A stretch of 52,692 bases of DNA from an uncultured bacterium. Lineage in GTDB: Bacteria; Bacillota_I; Bacilli_A; Izemoplasmatales; Hujiaoplasmataceae. The position numbers and the translations under genes were made by a program. The stretch spans positions 1-52,692 of the forward strand of contig CAIMSF010000203.1 in the NCBI GenBank assembly GCA_903844055.1. Direction: 5' to 3'. Positions 8,890-16,204 of the stretch are shown here, in pieces; positions within the stretch are counted from its first letter, which is position 1, and each line of letters starts with the position of its first letter. The notes below the pieces were generated by a model. The model did not search any database, had not been told where the DNA came from, and was given only the letters and a program-made list of their open reading frames with translations.

Positions 8890-9854
8890 AGAACATCGTC
8901 ATCGGCCAGTACGTTCCCGGCAAGGGATTCTTCTACCGCCTCGACCCGCGCACGAAGATCATCGCCGTCGTCTTCCTGATGGTGGCCGTCTTTCTGCTCG
9001 AGTCGATCCTGCAGGTGTCGATCGCGCTTTTGGTCACGCTGTTTTTGATGATCCTCGGGAGGATCTCGATCGGCCGCGTCGCGAAGGGCCTGCGGCCGCT
9101 CTTCGTCCTGCTCGTCTTCACCTTCTCGTTCCAGATCTTCCTGAACCGGGAAGGCGCGCGGTTGCTCGCCCAGCCGATGAACATCGGCCTCTATTCGCTC
9201 CTGGCGGTCCTCGTGATCACCGTCCTTTGGCGGCTCTTGGCGCGCTTCAAGAAGTTCAAGGGCGCGCTCTTCCTGCTCTGGCTTTCCGGCGTCTACGCGC
9301 TGTTCGCGTTTCTTCCCGCCGCCGGGCCGATCTACAAGGTCTTCGACTTCGAAATCTACGAAAGCGGCGTCGTGACCTCGATCTTCGTCGTCGTCCGCCT
9401 CCTCATCGTCATCTCGCTGTCCACCGTCCTCACCCTCACCACCAAGCCGACCGATCTCACCCAGGGGCTCGAAAGCCTCTTGAGGCCGCTCAAGCGGCTC
9501 GGGGTCAATTCCGACGATTTCGCGCTCATCATCTCGATCTCGCTCAGGTACATCCCGACGATCCTCGACGAGGCCAACAAGATCATGTTGGCGCAGGCGA
9601 GCCGCGGCGCCGACTTCAACGAGGGCAAGCTCGTCGAGAAGGTGAAGCAGATCGTGTCCCTGTTGATCCCGATGTTCATCATCGCCTTCAAGCGAAGCGA
9701 AGATTTGGCGGACGCGATGGAGTCGCGCAACTTCGTCCCCGGCAAGCCGCGGACGCGAATCCATGATTTGTCCTTCGGGGCGACCGACCTCGTGACGGCG
9801 ATCTTCACCGTCATCGTGTTCGCCGGCGCGATCGTCCTACGGGTGCTCCCGTGA
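8886..9854 (+). CDS. ecfT: ECF transporter transmembrane subunit EcfT
   Basis: A 322-residue membrane protein linking the two ATPases to substrate-binding S components. Hydrophobic segments lie at the N-terminus (IIAVVFLMVAVFLLE onward), middle and C-terminus (LVTAIFTVIVFAGAIVL). The first coupling motif is ASRGADF near residue 237. The second appears as AMESRNF, where many homologues have an A-R-G type triplet. It is longer than the common ~265 residues because of an extra segment (FKKFKGALFLLWLSGVYALFAF) that could be another helix. No S component is encoded next to it, so it is a group II (shared) module. Confidence 0.92.
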   Translation: MKNIVIGQYVPGKGFFYRLDPRTKIIAVVFLMVAVFLLESILQVSIALLVTLFLMILGRISIGRVAKGLRPLFVLLVFTFSFQIFLNREGARLLAQPMNIGLYSLLAVLVITVLWRLLARFKKFKGALFLLWLSGVYALFAFLPAAGPIYKVFDFEIYESGVVTSIFVVVRLLIVISLSTVLTLTTKPTDLTQGLESLLRPLKRLGVNSDDFALIISISLRYIPTILDEANKIMLAQASRGADFNEGKLVEKVKQIVSLLIPMFIIAFKRSEDLADAMESRNFVPGKPRTRIHDLSFGATDLVTAIFTVIVFAGAIVLRVLP

Positions 9855-10852
9855 CCCCGGCCGACCTCCGCGCCGTCCTCCTCAAGGGAGAGCTCGGTGC
9901 ATATCTGCATCCCGACATCGCGTTGAAGGCCGAGGACGGCTCGAAAGCGGTCGGACAAGCGGCCGTCATGGAAGCCCTCGCCGCCCGTCCGCGGTTGTTT
10001 GAAGGATTCATCCTCGATTCCGACGGCGCGCGGGCGACCGCCTCCGGGTATAACGCCGACGGTCTTGCGGTGAAGATCGGCTTTGACGCCGGCCTCGTCT
10101 ACCGCCTCGTCCTCAAGCGTCCCGATCCCGCCGTCCGGCGGATCCGGATGACGATCGCCTACGACGGCACCGAGTTCTTCGGGTTCCAGCGCCAGGCCGA
10201 CCTGCGCAGCGTCCAGTCCGTCCTCGAAGAACAACTCACCCGCATCAATGATGCGCCGACGGTATTGAACGGCGCGTCCCGCACCGACACCGGCGTGCAC
10301 GCGGCCGGACAGGTCGTCCATTTCGACACATCCCGGACGATTCCGCCGGACCGCTGGAAAGTGATCCTCAACCATTCGCTACCGCCGGATATGCATATCG
10401 TCGACGCGGCGTACGCCCATCCGCTGTTCCATTCCCGCTTCGATGTTTTCGAAAAGGAATACCGGTATACGATCGACCAGGGCGAGTTCGACCCGCTTCG
10501 GCGGAGATACGCCTGGTATGCCGAGCCGTTTGATGTGGACATCCTCGAACGCGAGATGAAAAGCATCCTCGGGACGCACGACTTCACGAGCTTCTGCACG
10601 GGCGAACAGGAGATCCCGATCCGCACGCTCCGCGAAGCGCGCGTCGAACGCGACGGGACGAGGATCACCCTCATCTTCGTCGGGGAAGGGTTCCTGCATC
10701 ATATGATTCGGATCCTGGCATCGACCCTCGTCCGCATCGCCCAAGGGCGGATGCAAGATGACATTGCCTCCTTGATCGCGGCGAAAAGCCGCGTGAAGAC
10801 CAAGGAGATCGCGCCCGCCGCGGGATTGTGTCTGATGCGCGTCGAGTATTAG
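9851..10852 (+). CDS. truA: tRNA pseudouridine(38-40) synthase TruA with N-terminal extra domain
   Basis: Residues from about 97 onward are a full TruA: RRIRMTIAYDGTEFFGFQRQ, the catalytic Asp in SRTDTGVHAAGQVVHFD, EKEYRYTI, and HDFTSFCTG. TruA isomerises U38-U40 in tRNA anticodon arms. The first ~96 residues are not part of TruA. Their pattern (a short helical start, VGQAAVMEALAARP, then strands FEGFILDSDGARATASGYNADGLAVKIGFDAGLVYRLVL) resembles an NTF2/SnoaL-like fold. GTG 9851 overlaps the ecfT stop by 4 bases, which supports translation of the extension. ATG 10148 would give only the TruA core. Confidence 0.9.
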   Translation: MTPADLRAVLLKGELGAYLHPDIALKAEDGSKAVGQAAVMEALAARPRLFEGFILDSDGARATASGYNADGLAVKIGFDAGLVYRLVLKRPDPAVRRIRMTIAYDGTEFFGFQRQADLRSVQSVLEEQLTRINDAPTVLNGASRTDTGVHAAGQVVHFDTSRTIPPDRWKVILNHSLPPDMHIVDAAYAHPLFHSRFDVFEKEYRYTIDQGEFDPLRRRYAWYAEPFDVDILEREMKSILGTHDFTSFCTGEQEIPIRTLREARVERDGTRITLIFVGEGFLHHMIRILASTLVRIAQGRMQDDIASLIAAKSRVKTKEIAPAAGLCLMRVEY

Positions 10853-10906
10853 CGGGTTTTGTGTGAAGAAACCCGATTCAGCCTAACATATGACATCCAA
10901 ATGAAC

Positions 10907-10946
10907 CGGACCTGGATTGAGCGCAAAACTCTTCAAGTCCGTTTTT
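10907..10946 (+). terminator. Intrinsic terminator of the ecf-truA unit
   Basis: A hairpin from CGGACCTG to CAAGTCCG (one mismatch), with an inner GAG/CTC extension and a small bulge, is followed by T5. It lies about 55 bases after the truA stop. Confidence 0.75.
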
Positions 10947-11191
10947 CATTAAAAATCACTGAATTGATATGTTTTTATTCAGCGGGTTTCGCATGATATC
11001 ATATGGGTAGAAACCTAAGAGATGAGAAACCATTCCAAGCATTTTCCTGTGCGCGACATACATGACTGATCAACAATTGAAACAAAGCAGTCCGTCTGGA
11101 TAACATGTGAGATAATCGGCATTCACAGAAGGAATCAACGAGCCGATGGTGGTAGGCATTCGATGCACTGGTGGTTAGCGTATAATATAAT
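10947..11191. other. Non-coding, AT-richer intergenic stretch
   Basis: Together with the flanking terminators this is the only gap above 300 bases (10853-11259). I see no ORF with an SD sequence. It is visibly less GC-rich than its surroundings. It holds the palindrome ATGATATCAT, flanked by GGTTTC and GAAACC in inverted orientation, and an IR CTGAAT/ATTCAG. The right part may encode a small RNA (separate entry). Confidence 0.6.
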
Positions 11192-11235
11192 AAACAGCAG
11201 GAATCGGCGATTGATCCGATTCCTGCTGTTTTATT
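11111..11235 (+). ncRNA. Candidate structured small RNA
   Basis: TTGAAA at 11077 and GATAAC at 11099 (16-base spacer) form a moderate promoter. About 7 bases later a hairpin can form with arms ATCGGC+ATTC and GAAT+GCCGAT (6-base bulge). A small GCAT/ATGC hairpin follows, and then a perfect 16-bp intrinsic terminator. Nothing in it codes for protein. I do not recognise a known RNA family, and the whole may be only a terminator for the opposite-strand genes. Confidence 0.25.
11192..11235. terminator. Perfect 16-bp bidirectional terminator
   Basis: AAACAGCAGGAATCGG and CCGATTCCTGCTGTTT are exact reverse complements around an 8-base loop. T-rich sequence lies on both sides (TTTTATTT on plus; TTTATTATATTA on minus). 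It lies 28 bases past the stop of the minus-strand permease and should end that operon. Confidence 0.9.
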
Positions 11236-11259
11236 TATGATGGATTGTGCTGGAGTAAC

Positions 11260-12162
11260 TTATAGACTTTGACGCGAATCCGGCAACGCATCCTGCTTCG
11301 AACGCTTCTTCGCGGCCGCGAGGCGGGCGCGTTTGGCGAACGCGATGATGATGAGGATCAGGATGTTCACCGAGACGATCGTCGCACCCGAGGGGATGTT
11401 GAAGGAATAGGCGCCCCAAAGGCCGAGGAACACGGACAGTTCGGAGAAGAGGATCGAGATGATCGTCGTCGAGCGGAAACTCCACCCGACCTTCATCGCC
11501 GCGGCGACCGGGATGATCATCATCGAGGAGATCAGGAGGACGCCGGCCGCCTCGAGGAGGATCGACACGACGACCGACAGGACGATGATGAAGACGAGCT
11601 GGAAGAAGTTCAGATTGATGCCGAGGAACTTCGCGTTGCCTTCTTCGAAACTGACCGAGATGATCTGCCGGAAGAACAGAAGATAGAGCAGGATGACGAC
11701 GACCATCGTGACGGCGATGACGACGATGTAGTAGTCGGTGACCGTCAGAATCGAGCCGAACAGGTAGTTGTAGAGCGAGCCGGTCTTCTTCGAGAGCGAG
11801 AAGAACATCGCGCTCACGGCGGTTCCGAGACTCATGACGATCGGCATCGAAATCTCCTTGTAGGACTTGTAATACCGTCGGAAAATTTCAATCAGAAGGC
11901 CGCCGACGACGGAGAAGAAAATGCCCAGAAAGAGCGGTTTATCGGCGAAGATCTCGTTGCCGAGCGAATAGGACAGGAAGAGCGAAAGGGAGATGCCGAC
12001 GAGCGAGAAGTGCCCGAGCGTGTCGGCGATGAAGGACAGGCGGCGGATGATGACGATCGAACCGATCAGGGGCGCGAGGACGCCGAGCATGATGCCGGCG
12101 AGGAACGCGCGCTGCATGAACGACTCGGTGAAGAGGTCGGTGAAGAACGACAGGGTGATCAT
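11260..12162 (-). CDS. Zinc/manganese-type ABC transporter permease (ABC-3 family)
   Basis: A 300-residue, very hydrophobic protein of the ZnuB/MntB/AdcB (ABC-3) family, which imports Zn, Mn or Fe. Family segments seen are MQRAFLAGIMLGVLAPLIGSIVIIRRLSFIADTLGHFSLVGISL, ISMPIVMSLGTAVSAMFFSL and LLEAAGVLLISSMMIIPVAAAM. The start ATG overlaps the stop of the ATPase gene by 4 bases (ATGA) behind a GGAGGA SD. Which metal is moved cannot be read from sequence. No extracytoplasmic binding protein is encoded alongside. Confidence 0.92.
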   Translation of the reverse strand: MITLSFFTDLFTESFMQRAFLAGIMLGVLAPLIGSIVIIRRLSFIADTLGHFSLVGISLSLFLSYSLGNEIFADKPLFLGIFFSVVGGLLIEIFRRYYKSYKEISMPIVMSLGTAVSAMFFSLSKKTGSLYNYLFGSILTVTDYYIVVIAVTMVVVILLYLLFFRQIISVSFEEGNAKFLGINLNFFQLVFIIVLSVVVSILLEAAGVLLISSMMIIPVAAAMKVGWSFRSTTIISILFSELSVFLGLWGAYSFNIPSGATIVSVNILILIIIAFAKRARLAAAKKRSKQDALPDSRQSL

Positions 12163-12830
12163 GCGATGTCCTCCGTCGGCGGCTGGACCGGACGGGCCTT
12201 ATACGTATGCTCGAGGTTCGGATCCAGATGCAGTTCATGCGTATAGTCGAGTTCGTCGAGCGACTGTTCGTGGCTGATCAGGATGATCGTCACGCCTTCC
12301 GCGTGCAGCCGGTTGACCGTCTTGCGGAAGTATTCGACGTTCTTGCGGTCGATCGAGGCGGTCGGTTCGTCGAGGATCAGCAGGCGCGGATGGTTGAGCA
12401 TCGCGCGGACGACGAAGACGCGCTGGATCTGTCCGCCGGAAAGGCTGTTGATCGAGTCGTTCATGTTCTCGAGGATGCCCATGTCGTCGAGCAACTTCAG
12501 TTTGAGCGCCTCAGGGGTCTTGTGCAACTTGGAGACCGAGAGGATTTCCGAGACGGTGATCGGGAATTCATAGTTGAAATCGTCGAATTTCTGCGGGACG
12601 TAGCCGATTTCGGTCCACTTCTTGAAGTAGTTGATGTCTTCGTGATTGAAGAAGATGACGCCGTTCGAGACGGCGTTGATGCCGAGGAGGCACTTGACCA
12701 AGGTCGATTTTCCGGACCCGTTTTTCCCGCTGACGACGACGAAATCGCCGGGCTTGATGGTCAACGAAAGGTCGTGGAGGACGACTTTGTGGCCGTATGC
12801 GAACGTCAGATTGTTGATGTCGATGAGCAT
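12159..12830 (-). CDS. Zinc/manganese-type ABC transporter ATP-binding protein
   Basis: A 223-residue ABC ATPase. It begins MLIDINNLTFAYGHKVVLHDLSLTI, with Walker A GKNGSGKST, signature SLSGGQIQRV, Walker B LLILDEPTASID and switch His in ISHE. It is most like ZnuC/AdcC and is paired with the ABC-3 permease just downstream. The SD is GAGGTGG. The gene runs divergently from tmk, with both promoters in the 115-base gap and a palindrome over the -35 of this one, suggesting repressor control. Confidence 0.92.
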   Translation of the reverse strand: MLIDINNLTFAYGHKVVLHDLSLTIKPGDFVVVSGKNGSGKSTLVKCLLGINAVSNGVIFFNHEDINYFKKWTEIGYVPQKFDDFNYEFPITVSEILSVSKLHKTPEALKLKLLDDMGILENMNDSINSLSGGQIQRVFVVRAMLNHPRLLILDEPTASIDRKNVEYFRKTVNRLHAEGVTIILISHEQSLDELDYTHELHLDPNLEHTYKARPVQPPTEDIA

Positions 12831-12854
12831 GTCCCCACCTCGCCTTCTTCGTCT

Positions 12855-12883
12855 ATTGTATCACAGCGCCGGGATTTATTGAA
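12855..12883 (-). promoter_or_regulatory. Promoter of the metal ABC transporter operon
   Basis: On the minus strand, -10 TACAAT (12855-12860) and -35 TTCAAT (12878-12883) are separated by 17 bases. The -35 is weak and lies within a palindrome. Confidence 0.5.
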
Positions 12884-12890
12884 ACAATAA
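12876..12890. promoter_or_regulatory. Palindromic operator candidate TTATTG-N3-CAATAA
   Basis: A perfect 15-base inverted repeat overlaps the -35 of the metal-transporter promoter and ends just before the tmk -35. The position suits a metal-responsive repressor (Zur-, MntR- or MarR-like). I cannot assign the regulator from sequence. Confidence 0.45.
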
Positions 12891-12892
12891 TG

Positions 12893-12921
12893 TTCAAAAA
12901 TCGCCCCGTTTGTGAGATAAT
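12893..12921 (+). promoter_or_regulatory. Promoter of the tmk operon
   Basis: TTCAAA and GATAAT are separated by 17 bases. The predicted start is near 12928, just upstream of the tmk SD. Confidence 0.55.
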
Positions 12922-12945
12922 AAAAGGAAGAAGCAGGTGCATATC

Positions 12946-13578
12946 ATGACGGGAAAATTCGTGACGTTCGAAGGGACCGAAGGGTCCGGGAAAACATCCA
13001 TCATCGCGCAGATCGAGACCTATTTCAAAACCAAAGGCTATCCCGTGCTTTGCACGCGCGAGCCGGGCGGGATCCGCATCTCCGAAAAAATCCGCGACAT
13101 CCTGCTCGACAAGAACCATACCGAGATGGATCCGCGCACCGAAGCCCTGCTTTTCGCCGCCTCGCGGCGGCAGCATCTCGTCGAGAAGATCGCCCCCGCC
13201 CTCGCCCAGGGGATGCTCGTCCTGTGCGACCGCTACGTCGACAGCTCGCTCGTCTATCAGGGAATCGCCCGCGGCCTCGGCGTCGAGGAAGTCTTCGCCA
13301 TCAACAAGTTCGCGATCGAAGACGCGATGCCCCACCTCACCATCTTCATCGACGTCACGCCCGACGTCGGCCTCGCCCGCGTCTTCAAGAACAAGAACCG
13401 CGAAGTCAACCGCCTCGACCTCGAGCAGCGCGACTTCCACAAGATGATCTACGACGGCTATCAGCGGCTGATGCGCGATTATCCCGACCGCATCGTCGGG
13501 ATCGCCGGCGAGCGTCCGATCACCGACGTCGCCATGGACGCGATCCGCCTCATCGAGAAAAAGCTCCAGGAGAAGTGA
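12946..13578 (+). CDS. tmk: Thymidylate kinase
   Basis: Phosphorylates dTMP to dTDP. P-loop FEGTEGSGKTS near the start, the DR(Y/H) motif in LVLCDRYVDSSLVYQG, and TREPGG are all present. Length is about 210 residues, normal for the family. The track uses GTG 12937 (MHIMTGKF). I prefer ATG 12946 because AGGTG is spaced 7-8 bases before it and MTGKFVTFEG is the family's usual opening. GTG 12937 behind AAAGGAAG is possible. First gene of a replication and translation-modification block equivalent to B. subtilis tmk-holB-ricT-trmN6-rsmI. Confidence 0.95.
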   Translation: MTGKFVTFEGTEGSGKTSIIAQIETYFKTKGYPVLCTREPGGIRISEKIRDILLDKNHTEMDPRTEALLFAASRRQHLVEKIAPALAQGMLVLCDRYVDSSLVYQGIARGLGVEEVFAINKFAIEDAMPHLTIFIDVTPDVGLARVFKNKNREVNRLDLEQRDFHKMIYDGYQRLMRDYPDRIVGIAGERPITDVAMDAIRLIEKKLQEK

Positions 13579-13582
13579 CCCG

Positions 13583-14596
13583 ATGGCCCTGATGGACTTC
13601 GAGACACTGTCTCTTTACCAACCGCGGGCGGGAACGGTGCTCAAAAACGGGTTCGCGATGAACCGCCTGTCGCATGCCTACATCTTCGAAGGCCCGCGCG
13701 GCACGAAGAAGCTCGAAACCGCCTTCTTCTTCGCCAAGCGCCTGCTCTGCCAGCATCCCACCGAGACGGGCGACCCGTGCAACGCCTGCACCCACTGCAA
13801 GCGGATCATGCACGCGTCCCATCCGAACGTATTTCTGATCGAAGCCGACGGCGAAGTCATCAAGGTCGACCAGATCCGCCGCATCGTCCAGGAATTCGCG
13901 AAGGCCTCGCTCGAGGACGTCCCACGCGTCTACATCGTGAACGACGCGCACAAGCTCAATCCGGAAGCCGGCAACACGCTCTTGAAGACGCTTGAGGAAC
14001 CGGGCGCCGACATCTACGCCGTGCTCGTCACGGACAGTTTCAACGCACTTTTGAAAACGATCGCCTCGCGTTCTCAGGTGATCCATTTCACCGCCCTCGA
14101 CAAGGACGTCGTCCGCGCCGACCTCGTCAAATCGGGCGTCGACCCGACCCTCGCGATGGTCATCCCGGAATACACGAACAACTTCGACGAGGCGTGCCGC
14201 ATCGGCGCTTCCGAGACGATGTCGGCCGCCTTCCGGCTCGTCCTCGAACTCTTCGAGATGGCGGGCAAACCGAAGAAGTCGATGGTTCTCGCATTCCGCG
14301 AGAAGCGCGACGAACTGCTTCCCGACAAGGACGCGAAGGATTTCTTCCTGACCATCATGATCCTCTACCAAAAGGATCTGTTGAACGCCAAGTTGCGCCG
14401 CCTTGATCAAATCGTCTACCGCACCGAAGCGGAAAAGCTGCAGCGGCTCGCTGAAACCGTGACTCAGAAAACGATCCAAAACGGACTGGAGCGGATGTTA
14501 TCGCTCAAGTCCCGACTCCGTTTCAACATCAACAGCTGGCTCGCTTTCGACAGCTTGCTCGCCAACCTGGAAAGAGGTTTTTTAAATGCAATATAA
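13583..14596 (+). CDS. holB: DNA polymerase III delta' subunit
   Basis: A 337-residue clamp-loader subunit. Motifs are LSHAYIFEGPRGTKK, a zinc module with four cysteines (CQHPTETGDPCNACTHCK), VIKVDQIRRI, RVYIVNDAHKLNPEAGNTLLKTLEEP (pseudo Walker B/sensor area) and IASRSQVIHF (the SRC region). The P-loop position reads GPRGTKK instead of a GKT/S, so it probably does not hydrolyse ATP, which is normal for delta'. It follows tmk, and its end overlaps ricT by 11 bases. Confidence 0.93.
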   Translation: MALMDFETLSLYQPRAGTVLKNGFAMNRLSHAYIFEGPRGTKKLETAFFFAKRLLCQHPTETGDPCNACTHCKRIMHASHPNVFLIEADGEVIKVDQIRRIVQEFAKASLEDVPRVYIVNDAHKLNPEAGNTLLKTLEEPGADIYAVLVTDSFNALLKTIASRSQVIHFTALDKDVVRADLVKSGVDPTLAMVIPEYTNNFDEACRIGASETMSAAFRLVLELFEMAGKPKKSMVLAFREKRDELLPDKDAKDFFLTIMILYQKDLLNAKLRRLDQIVYRTEAEKLQRLAETVTQKTIQNGLERMLSLKSRLRFNINSWLAFDSLLANLERGFLNAI

Positions 14597-15452
14597 GGTC
14601 GTATCGGTCAAATTCACCCGCATGGGAAAGAAATACTACTTCGACTGCGCCGGCTTCGACGTGAAAAAAGGCGACAGCGTCGTCGTCGAAACGGTCCGCG
14701 GCACTGAACTCGGCACCTGCGCCGAGGATCCGAAGCTGGTCGGCGAATCCGACCTCGTCTCGGCGCTCAAGCCGATCATCCGGATCGCCACCGGCCACGA
14801 CGTCGAGCAATACCAACGCAACCAGGACGAACAGCCGGAAGCGCTCAAGAAGTGCGCCGTCTACGTCGCCAAGAACCGGCTCGACATGAAACTGCTCAAC
14901 TGCGAATACACGCTCGACCGTTCGAAACTGATCATCTACTTCAACGCCGAAGGGCGCGTCGACTTCCGCGATCTCGTCAAGGATCTGGCCAACCAGTTCC
15001 GCGTCCGCATCGAGCTGCGCCAGGTGGGCAGCCGCGACGGCGCGAAGGTTCTGGGCGGCATCGGACCCTGCGGCCTCTTGACGTGCTGTACGACGTTCCT
15101 CGGCGATTTCGAGACCGTTTCGATCAAGATGGCGAAGAACCAGAACCTCTCGCTCAACCCCACCAACATCTCCGGCCTCTGCGGGAAACTGCTTTGCTGC
15201 ATCCACTACGAGGATGCCAACTACAAGGAATACCGCCGCACGATGCCCAAGCTTGAAAGCTACGTGGACACCCCAGACGGCCGTGGCCGCGTCACCCAGC
15301 TGAACTTCCTCGCCCAGACGATGCGCGTTGATTTCGGTTTCGGGAACCAGAAGATGTACAACGTCGCCGACACCAAGTTCGGCCAGCCCGCCGCCGTCGA
15401 AGATGATGCGCCGTCCGGTTCCGAAAAGGACCTCAAGGACCTCGAAGGCTGA
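14586..15452 (+). CDS. ricT: PSP1-domain protein RicT (YaaT)
   Basis: A 288-residue PSP1-family protein. The core reads LRQVGSRDGAKVLGGIGPCGLLTCCTTFLGDF and then SGLCGKLLCCIHYE, with the cysteine pairs known in this family. In B. subtilis RicT acts with RicA and RicF as the Y-complex, which carries Fe-S clusters and aids RNase Y-mediated mRNA maturation. Start ATG 14586 lies inside the end of holB, as in Bacilli. RicA/RicF genes are not in this window. A function beyond RNA processing is not excluded. Confidence 0.92.
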   Translation: MQYKVVSVKFTRMGKKYYFDCAGFDVKKGDSVVVETVRGTELGTCAEDPKLVGESDLVSALKPIIRIATGHDVEQYQRNQDEQPEALKKCAVYVAKNRLDMKLLNCEYTLDRSKLIIYFNAEGRVDFRDLVKDLANQFRVRIELRQVGSRDGAKVLGGIGPCGLLTCCTTFLGDFETVSIKMAKNQNLSLNPTNISGLCGKLLCCIHYEDANYKEYRRTMPKLESYVDTPDGRGRVTQLNFLAQTMRVDFGFGNQKMYNVADTKFGQPAAVEDDAPSGSEKDLKDLEG

Positions 15453-15453
15453 C

Positions 15454-16200
15454 ATGACGCCGGTCTACCAGGTCAACGACCTGATGGGATACGAGGGCCT
15501 CAAGATCGTCCAGCGCGAAGACATGTTCGCCTTCTCGCTCGATTCGGTCCTGCTCGCCGACTTCGTCCATGTCTACAAGAAGACCGACGCGATCATGGAT
15601 TTCGGCACCGGCAACGCGCCGATCCCGCTCTTCCTCTCGCTCAAGACCGACAAGCCGATCATCGGCGTCGACATCCAGCCCGAGGCGATCGATCTTGCGA
15701 AGCGGAGCGTCGAACTGAATGGCCTTTCCGACCGCATCACGATCGTCGAAGCCGACATCAAGGAACTCCACAAACTCTATGAATCCTCCTCGATCGACCT
15801 GATCACGTGCAATCCGCCGTTCTTCAAGGTCGCACCCGACGGCGGGAACGTGAATGCCGTCGAAGCCTTCACGATCGCCCGCCACGAGGTCAAGATCGAC
15901 CTCGAGACGATCATCGTCCAGGCCAGGCGGCTGCTCTCGACGCTCGGCGTGCTCGCGATGATCCACCGCGTCGACCGCCTCGAGGAACTGATCGTCCTGT
16001 TGAACAAGCACCGTTTCGCCGTCAAGCGGCTCCGCTTCGTCTATCCGAAACGGGGGCGTCCCGCCCAGGCGGTCCTCGTCGAGGCGTTCTCGAACGGCAA
16101 GCCCGGCGGCATCAAGATGCCCGAACCGCTCTTCGTGTATGACGAGACGGGCGCCTACACCCCCGAGGTCCTTTCCATCTTCCGCACCGGAAAGAAGTGA
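15454..16200 (+). CDS. tRNA1(Val) adenine-N6 methyltransferase family protein (YabB/TrmN6)
   Basis: A class I SAM methyltransferase of 248 residues. Motif I is IMDFGTGNAPIPLFLSL, the acidic loop is IIGVDIQPEA, and motif IV is TCNPPFFK, the N-P-P-(F/Y) of amino-group methylation. The neighbourhood (ricT before, rsmI after) matches B. subtilis yabB (trmN6), which methylates A37 of tRNA-Val in its E. coli relative. The track begins earlier (15328). ATG 15454, one base after the ricT stop, gives the right N-terminus MTPVYQVNDLMGYEGLKI. Confidence 0.88.
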   Translation: MTPVYQVNDLMGYEGLKIVQREDMFAFSLDSVLLADFVHVYKKTDAIMDFGTGNAPIPLFLSLKTDKPIIGVDIQPEAIDLAKRSVELNGLSDRITIVEADIKELHKLYESSSIDLITCNPPFFKVAPDGGNVNAVEAFTIARHEVKIDLETIIVQARRLLSTLGVLAMIHRVDRLEELIVLLNKHRFAVKRLRFVYPKRGRPAQAVLVEAFSNGKPGGIKMPEPLFVYDETGAYTPEVLSIFRTGKK

Positions 16201-16204
16201 AACC

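Noticed and set aside
10851-10988. Direct repeat AGCGGGTTT (10851 and 10980) as element ends
   Set aside because: Only 9 bases, no inverted ends, no transposase and no further copy in view.
11064-11105. 13-codon ORF (ATGACTGATCAA...)
   Set aside because: No SD, no hydrophobic or other pattern, and it overlaps a promoter-like element.
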